A stretch of 64,000 nt of DNA, taken from contig NZ_JACHJH010000006.1 of assembly GCF_014203555.1 (NCBI RefSeq), positions 372,001-436,000 of the forward strand, given 5' to 3'. Positions 60,120 through 64,000 of the stretch are shown here, in pieces (within the stretch, counting starts at the first letter, position 1; each line of letters begins with the position of its first letter). This DNA comes from Streptomyces olivoverticillatus (GTDB lineage Bacteria; Actinomycetota; Actinomycetes; Streptomycetales; Streptomycetaceae). The notes under the pieces are model-generated. The model saw nothing but the letters and a program-made list of their open reading frames with translations. It did not search any database and was not told the DNA's origin. The position numbers and the translations under genes were made by a program.

Positions 60120-61799
60120 GTGCCCTCGGGTTCCGAAACCACCCCCGAAGCCGCCACGGCCCCCCCGACGGCCGTCGGCGCACCTGGCGCCGCGGCGACC
60201 GGGCGCCCGGGCCGGGCCGTGCGCCTGGCCCGGCTGGCCCGCCGCGAGGCGGCCCGCACCGCTCTGGCCGCCGTCGGCGGCACCGCCCTCGCCCTGGCCT
60301 TCCCGCCGTACGACCTGTGGCCGCTGTCGGTCCTGGCGGTGGCCGCGCTGGCGCTGCTGACCCGGGGCCGCACCGCACGGCAGGGCGCCTGGACGGGGTT
60401 CGCCTTCGCGCTGCCCTTCTTCTTCCTGCTGCTGCGCTGGCTGCACGTGGTGGGCTACGACGCGGTGCTGGGCCTGGCGGTCGTCGAGGCCCTCTTCGTG
60501 GCCGCGCTCGGCGCCGCCCTCGCGGTGACCTCGCGGCTGCCCGCCTGGCCGCTGTGGGGCGCCTGCCTGTGGATCGCCCAGGAGTGGGCGCGCGACCGGG
60601 TGCCCTTCGGCGGCTTCCCGTGGGGCCGGCTGGCGTTCGCCAACACCGGCTCGCCCTTCACCCCGCTCGCGGCGCTGGGCGGGGCACCGCTGGTGACCTT
60701 CGCGGTGGCGCTGTCCGGTGGCCTGCTGGCGTACGCGGCCGTCGCCGCCGTGCGGCTGCGATCTGGAGCCGGAGGCCTGCGGGCGGTGCTGCCGGGCGCC
60801 GGGGCGGTGGCCCTGGCGGCGGCGGTGACGGCCGCCGGATTCGCCGTGCCCGTACCCACCAAGGGCGACGACAGCGTGGACATCGCCATCATCCAGGGCA
60901 ACGTCGAAAAGCCCGGCATGGACTTCCTGGGCCGCCCGCTGATGGTCCTCGACAACCACGTCTCCGCCACGCTGAAGCTGGCCCGGGACATCCGCGAGGG
61001 GAAGACGAAGAAGCCGGATCTCGTGATCTGGCCGGAGAACTCCTCCGACCTCGACCCCTTCCAGTACACGCAGGCCTACGACCGGATCGACAAGGCCGTC
61101 AGGGCCGTCGGCGTGCCGGTCCTCGTGGGCGCGCTCGTCGACCACCCCGGCAAGCCGGGCTTCATCGACAACATGGGCATCGTCTGGGACCCGACGACCG
61201 GACCCGGGGCCTCCTACGCCAAGCAGCACCCGGTGCCGTTCGGCGAGTACGTGCCCTTCCGGCAGGAGCTCAGCAAGGTCATCACCCGCCTCCAGCGGGT
61301 CCCGCGCGACTTCTACCCCGGTGACCACACCGGCGTGCTGCAGGTCGGGCCCGCGCGCCTCGGTGATGTCATCTGCTTCGAGGTGGCCTACGACGAGATC
61401 GTCCACGACACCGTTCGGGCCGGGGCCCGGGCCCTGGTCGTGCAGACCAACAACGCCACCTACGGCCGCACGGGCCAGCCCGAGCAGCAGCTGGCCATGT
61501 CCCGGCTGCGGGCCGTCGAGCACGGCCGGGCCGTGGTCACCGCAGCCACCAGCGGCATCAGCGCGGTGGTCGCGCCGGACGGCCGGGTGCTCCAGCGCAG
61601 CAAGGAGTTCACCCAGGACGTCATCACCGCGCGCATCCCGCTGCGGGACGGGACGACCCTCGCCGACCGCGCGGGTGCGGCTCCCGAATGGGCGCTCGCT
61701 ATCGTGGGCCTCCTGTCCTGCGCGGCCGCTCTCCTGATCGGCCGTCGGGTCCGGCCGGAGGGGGCGGAAAAGAACATGGACAAGAAGGGTCAGCAGTGA
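60120..61799 (+). CDS. lnt: Apolipoprotein N-acyltransferase
   Basis: A 559-residue membrane enzyme that adds the third acyl chain to lipoproteins. Six to eight helices in the first 230 residues are followed by a periplasmic-type nitrilase domain (about 255-500) and a last helix near 530. The catalytic triad is visible as Glu in VIWPENSSD, Lys in YAKQHPVPFGEYVP and Cys in VICFEVAYDE. The GTG at 60120 has AGGAAGG upstream. The stop overlaps the start of ppm1. In mycobacteria the two proteins are fused into one chain; here they remain separate but coupled genes. Confidence 0.93.
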   Translation: MPSGSETTPEAATAPPTAVGAPGAAATGRPGRAVRLARLARREAARTALAAVGGTALALAFPPYDLWPLSVLAVAALALLTRGRTARQGAWTGFAFALPFFFLLLRWLHVVGYDAVLGLAVVEALFVAALGAALAVTSRLPAWPLWGACLWIAQEWARDRVPFGGFPWGRLAFANTGSPFTPLAALGGAPLVTFAVALSGGLLAYAAVAAVRLRSGAGGLRAVLPGAGAVALAAAVTAAGFAVPVPTKGDDSVDIAIIQGNVEKPGMDFLGRPLMVLDNHVSATLKLARDIREGKTKKPDLVIWPENSSDLDPFQYTQAYDRIDKAVRAVGVPVLVGALVDHPGKPGFIDNMGIVWDPTTGPGASYAKQHPVPFGEYVPFRQELSKVITRLQRVPRDFYPGDHTGVLQVGPARLGDVICFEVAYDEIVHDTVRAGARALVVQTNNATYGRTGQPEQQLAMSRLRAVEHGRAVVTAATSGISAVVAPDGRVLQRSKEFTQDVITARIPLRDGTTLADRAGAAPEWALAIVGLLSCAAALLIGRRVRPEGAEKNMDKKGQQ

Positions 61800-62560
61800 A
61801 CGACGGTGGTCAGCGGAGTTTCGGTCCGCTCGGCACGACCTTGGTGATCATTCCGACCTACAACGAGGCGGAGAACATCAAGCCCATCGTCGCCCGGGTA
61901 CGGGAGTCCGTACCGGAGGCGCACGTCCTCGTCGCCGACGACAACAGTCCCGACGGCACCGGCAAGCTCGCCGACGAGCTGGCCGCCGACGACGACCACG
62001 TCAAGGTGCTGCACCGGCAGGGCAAGGAGGGGCTGGGGGCCGCCTATCTGGCGGGCTTCCGCTGGGGCCTGGACAACGGCTACGGCGTCCTGGTGGAAAT
62101 GGACGCCGACGGCTCCCACCAGCCGGAGGAGCTGCCCCGCCTGCTGACCGCGCTCAAGGGCGCCGACCTGGTGCTCGGCTCGCGCTGGGTGCCCGGCGGC
62201 CGGGTGGTGAACTGGCCGAAGTCGCGCGAGTTCCTCTCCCGCGGCGGCTCCACCTACTCCCGGCTGATGCTCGACGTCCCCCTGCGCGACGTCACCGGCG
62301 GCTACCGGGCCTTCCGGCGGGAGACGCTGGAGGGGCTGGGCATGGACGAGGTCGCCTCCCAGGGCTACTGCTTCCAGGTCGACCTGGCCTGGCGCGCGGT
62401 CAAGGCCGGGTTCCACGTGGTGGAGGTCCCCATCACCTTCGTCGAGCGGGAGCTGGGCGACAGCAAGATGAGCCGGGACATCGTCGCGGAGGCGCTGTGG
62501 CGGGTGACCTCCTGGGGCCTCGGCTCCCGCGTCTCCAAGGCCCTGGGCAAGGAGCGCTAG
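61796..62560 (+). CDS. ppm1: Polyprenol-phosphate mannose synthase
   Basis: A 254-residue GT2-family glycosyltransferase. It has VIIPTYNEAENI, DDNSPDGTG, GKEGLGAAYLAGFRWGL and the metal site VEMDADGSHQPEEL, followed by LGSRWVPGG and DVTGGYRAFRRE. It transfers mannose from GDP-mannose to polyprenyl phosphate, the donor for protein O-mannosylation and lipid glycans. Without a C-terminal membrane domain, it probably docks to Lnt, as the fused mycobacterial protein suggests. The start is GTG 61796, overlapping the lnt stop by four bases. Confidence 0.93.
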   Translation: MNDGGQRSFGPLGTTLVIIPTYNEAENIKPIVARVRESVPEAHVLVADDNSPDGTGKLADELAADDDHVKVLHRQGKEGLGAAYLAGFRWGLDNGYGVLVEMDADGSHQPEELPRLLTALKGADLVLGSRWVPGGRVVNWPKSREFLSRGGSTYSRLMLDVPLRDVTGGYRAFRRETLEGLGMDEVASQGYCFQVDLAWRAVKAGFHVVEVPITFVERELGDSKMSRDIVAEALWRVTSWGLGSRVSKALGKER

Positions 62561-62610
62561 ACCTTGACCCTCGCCCGCGGCCCGGCCGCGGTTCCGGGCA
62601 CACTTGAGGC

Positions 62611-63171
62611 ATGACGTTCGGAACACAGCAGACCGTGAACGGCACACCGCCCCGGCGCAGCCTCGCCCGCAGGCTCGTCCCGCTGGGCGTGGCGGTCTGG
62701 GCGGTGCTGGAGATCTGGCTGCTGATGCTGGTGGGCGAAGCGGCGGGCGGGCTCACCGTGCTGGCGCTGCTGGCCGGGGGCGTGCTCGCCGGCTCGTACG
62801 TGATCAAGCGGGCGGGGCGGCGGGCCTGGCAGCGGCTCACCCAGTCCCTCCAGCAGCCGGGCACGGCCCCGCAGGCCGAGGATGGCGGCGGCAACGCCCT
62901 GACGATGCTGGGCGGCCTGCTGCTGATCGTGCCGGGCCTCATATCGGACGCGGCAGGGCTGCTGTGCCTCTTCCCGCCGACGCGGAAGCTGCTGCGCACG
63001 TCCGTGGGGCGGCGGCTGGACCGCGCGGGCGGCTACGGGCCGGGGACGCTCGGCGACGCCTTCCGGCAGGCGAGGATGCACCAGCCGGACGGCAAGGTCG
63101 TCCAGGGCGAGGTGATCCGCGAGGACGAACCGCCCGCCCCGCGGCCGGACGGGCCGCAGCTGCCCCGGTAG
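62611..63171 (+). CDS. fxsA: FxsA-family membrane protein
   Basis: A 186-residue membrane protein with two N-terminal helices (about 20-62), a basic loop, and a third hydrophobic segment (TMLGGLLLIVPGLISDAAGLLCLFPP) typical of FxsA, which in E. coli affects phage exclusion. The C-terminus is hydrophilic and includes a short RMHQPDGKVVQGEVI stretch. It starts at ATG 62611, 50 bp after ppm1, probably in the same transcript. Its physiological role is unknown. Confidence 0.85.
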   Translation: MTFGTQQTVNGTPPRRSLARRLVPLGVAVWAVLEIWLLMLVGEAAGGLTVLALLAGGVLAGSYVIKRAGRRAWQRLTQSLQQPGTAPQAEDGGGNALTMLGGLLLIVPGLISDAAGLLCLFPPTRKLLRTSVGRRLDRAGGYGPGTLGDAFRQARMHQPDGKVVQGEVIREDEPPAPRPDGPQLPR

Positions 63172-63190
63172 GGGCGTGAAAAGACGTAAA

Positions 63191-63233
63191 AAAGGGCCCG
63201 GGCCACTGCGCGAAGCAGTGGCCCGGGCCCTTT
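63191..63233. terminator. Very strong bidirectional terminator
   Basis: AAAGGGCCCGGGCCACTGC (63191-63209) pairs perfectly with 63215-63233 around the loop GCGAA, with A-runs on the left and TTT on the right. It separates fxsA from the convergent rbpA. Confidence 0.92.
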
Positions 63234-63248
63234 GTCGTGCGCCCGCCG

Positions 63249-63623
63249 TCAGGCGGACTTGCGGGTGTCCCGCGGATGCACGGCAATGTTCATGGCGCCG
63301 GAGCGCAGGACGGCCAGCCGCTCGGCCAGCACCTCCTCGAGCTCCTCGCGGGTGCGCCGCTCCATGAGCATGTCCCAGTGCGTACGCGCAGGCTTGCCCT
63401 TCTTCTCCTCAGGCCCATCGCCGTCTACCAGGAGTGCAACGGCGCCGCACGCCTTGCACTCCCACTCCGGCGGAATCTCCGCCTCTACCGAGAACGGCAT
63501 CTCGAATCGATGGCCGTTCGGGCATGCGTACTCCACCGCCTGGCGCGGGGCCAGATCGATGCCGCGGTCGGTCTCGTAGCTGGTAACCACAAGTCGCGTG
63601 CCGCGGAGAGCTCGCTCACTCAT
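63249..63623 (-). CDS. rbpA: RNA polymerase-binding protein RbpA
   Basis: A 124-residue protein that binds RNA polymerase and the principal sigma factor, aiding promoter opening and rifampicin tolerance. It has the N-terminal RALRGTRLVVTSYETDRG, the core barrel with zinc-type cysteines (YACPNGHRFEMPF; WECKACG), and a C-terminal sigma-interacting helix (THWDMLMERRTREELEEVLAERL). GGGAGG lies eight bases before the ATG at 63623. A sigma-R-type promoter is found upstream, as expected from S. coelicolor. Confidence 0.97.
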   Translation of the reverse strand: MSERALRGTRLVVTSYETDRGIDLAPRQAVEYACPNGHRFEMPFSVEAEIPPEWECKACGAVALLVDGDGPEEKKGKPARTHWDMLMERRTREELEEVLAERLAVLRSGAMNIAVHPRDTRKSA

Positions 63624-63684
63624 GAATCGTGCCTCCCGGGCTTGTCGCCCACAGGACAGGTGTCGCTGTCGTCGTCATCCGGTC

Positions 63685-63711
63685 AACGTCCGGTCGGCGG
63701 TGAAGATTCCC
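63685..63711 (-). promoter_or_regulatory. Sigma-R-type promoter of rbpA
   Basis: On the minus strand GGGAAT (63711-63706), exactly 18 bases, then GTT (63687-63685), which matches the sigma-R consensus GGAAT-N18-GTT for thiol-oxidative stress. The start of transcription would lie near 63678, giving a leader of about 55 bases. The link of rbpA to sigma-R is established in S. coelicolor. Confidence 0.85.
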
Positions 63712-63878
63712 GTTGAGGGACATGCGTCGCCCGTCGTGCCGCCCCTTGTTGTACCCACCGGCGCCCGTTTTGTCACATCTGGCAATAGATGTCACCCTGT
63801 GTTTGCACTACTTAAGCGCGCAGTAACGGTCCATCCGGTGGGTCGAAGGCGTACACTACCGGCCCGCGTGTTTCCGGC

Positions 63879-64000
63879 CTAAACCGGGTCCGGCACTTCG
63901 GTGCCCGCGGTCACCGGAGGAGCCGATTCCGCCACGATCGCGGACGGTGTTCCGGGCAGCTCGAAGAACCTCAGGAAGAACTGCGACAGCGGCCCGATGG
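63879..64000 (-). CDS. C-terminal end of an unidentified gene (truncated by window)
   Basis: An open frame enters from the right edge and ends with TAG at 63881-63879. It reads about 40 residues, beginning IGPLSQFFLRFFELPGTP and ending in an Ala/Pro/Thr/Val-rich tail. The mix of hydrophobic start and flexible end suits the last helix and tail of a membrane protein. The family cannot be told from this fragment. It lies upstream of rbpA and in the same direction. Confidence 0.6.
   Translation of the reverse strand, partial: IGPLSQFFLRFFELPGTPSAIVAESAPPVTAGTEVPDPV

Overview
The window is chromosomal DNA of a Streptomyces species (or very close actinomycete). The evidence is the very high GC content with G/C third positions, frequent GTG starts, an FMN-riboswitch rib operon with ribM, rbpA behind a sigma-R-type promoter, two GH18 chitinases behind DasR-like operators, and a single in-frame TTA (bldA) codon. 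From memory, gene order at both ends (chitinase, rib operon and hisE-hisG on the left; chitinase and lnt-ppm1-fxsA-rbpA on the right) resembles the S. coelicolor region around SCO1421-SCO1444. About 30 kb between these conserved blocks looks accessory. No tRNA, rRNA, CRISPR array, insertion sequence or integrase was recognised.

Layout. 0-8 kb: a truncated amino-acid permease, an Lrp/AsnC regulator, a small secreted protein, a davA-davB pair (lysine 2-monooxygenase pathway), a DUF5995 protein and a nucleobase permease. 8-11.4 kb: a Gly/Trp-rich secreted protein and a large chitinase. 11.6-17.3 kb: FMN riboswitch, ribD-ribE-ribM-ribBA-ribH, then hisE-hisG. 17.3-22.4 kb: a PH-domain protein, two CNNM/CorC membrane proteins behind a hairpin-rich leader, and a TPR-AAA ATPase. 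22.4-28 kb: a C-rich hairpin cluster, a uridine-kinase-like protein, a Tat-exported C39-type protein and a PAS-GGDEF-EAL protein whose gene carries the TTA codon. 28-36.6 kb: a patchwork of small operons (PhzF-DUF779, a nucleotidyltransferase, a TmrB-like kinase, class F sortase plus a charged-repeat surface protein, flavohemoglobin plus a PPOX protein, a tautomerase and an Ntn-type protein). 36.6-39.5 kb: aldehyde dehydrogenase and its GAF regulator.

39.7-50.7 kb is the most unusual part. It holds a holin-like gene, a Met/His-rich membrane protein, a zinc-finger anti-sigma-like protein divergent from an ECF sigma factor, a copper operon (small Met/His peptide, CopA ATPase, PCuAC-like protein), a cytochrome P450 overlapping a PvcA/Dit1-type isocyanide synthase, and a convergent FecB-FecCD-FecE importer. 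My leading hypothesis is a compact isonitrile metallophore system, possibly for copper: the synthase and P450 would make it, the ABC system would recover it, and the ECF and copper genes would link it to metal status. This is inference from family and context.

50.8-64 kb returns to mostly conserved genes: a PIG-L deacetylase, a membrane PP2C phosphatase, a DhaL-DhaM fusion, the second chitinase, an acyl-CoA dehydrogenase, an Lrp regulator with an amidohydrolase, then lnt-ppm1-fxsA facing rbpA across a strong terminator, and the 3' end of one more minus-strand gene.
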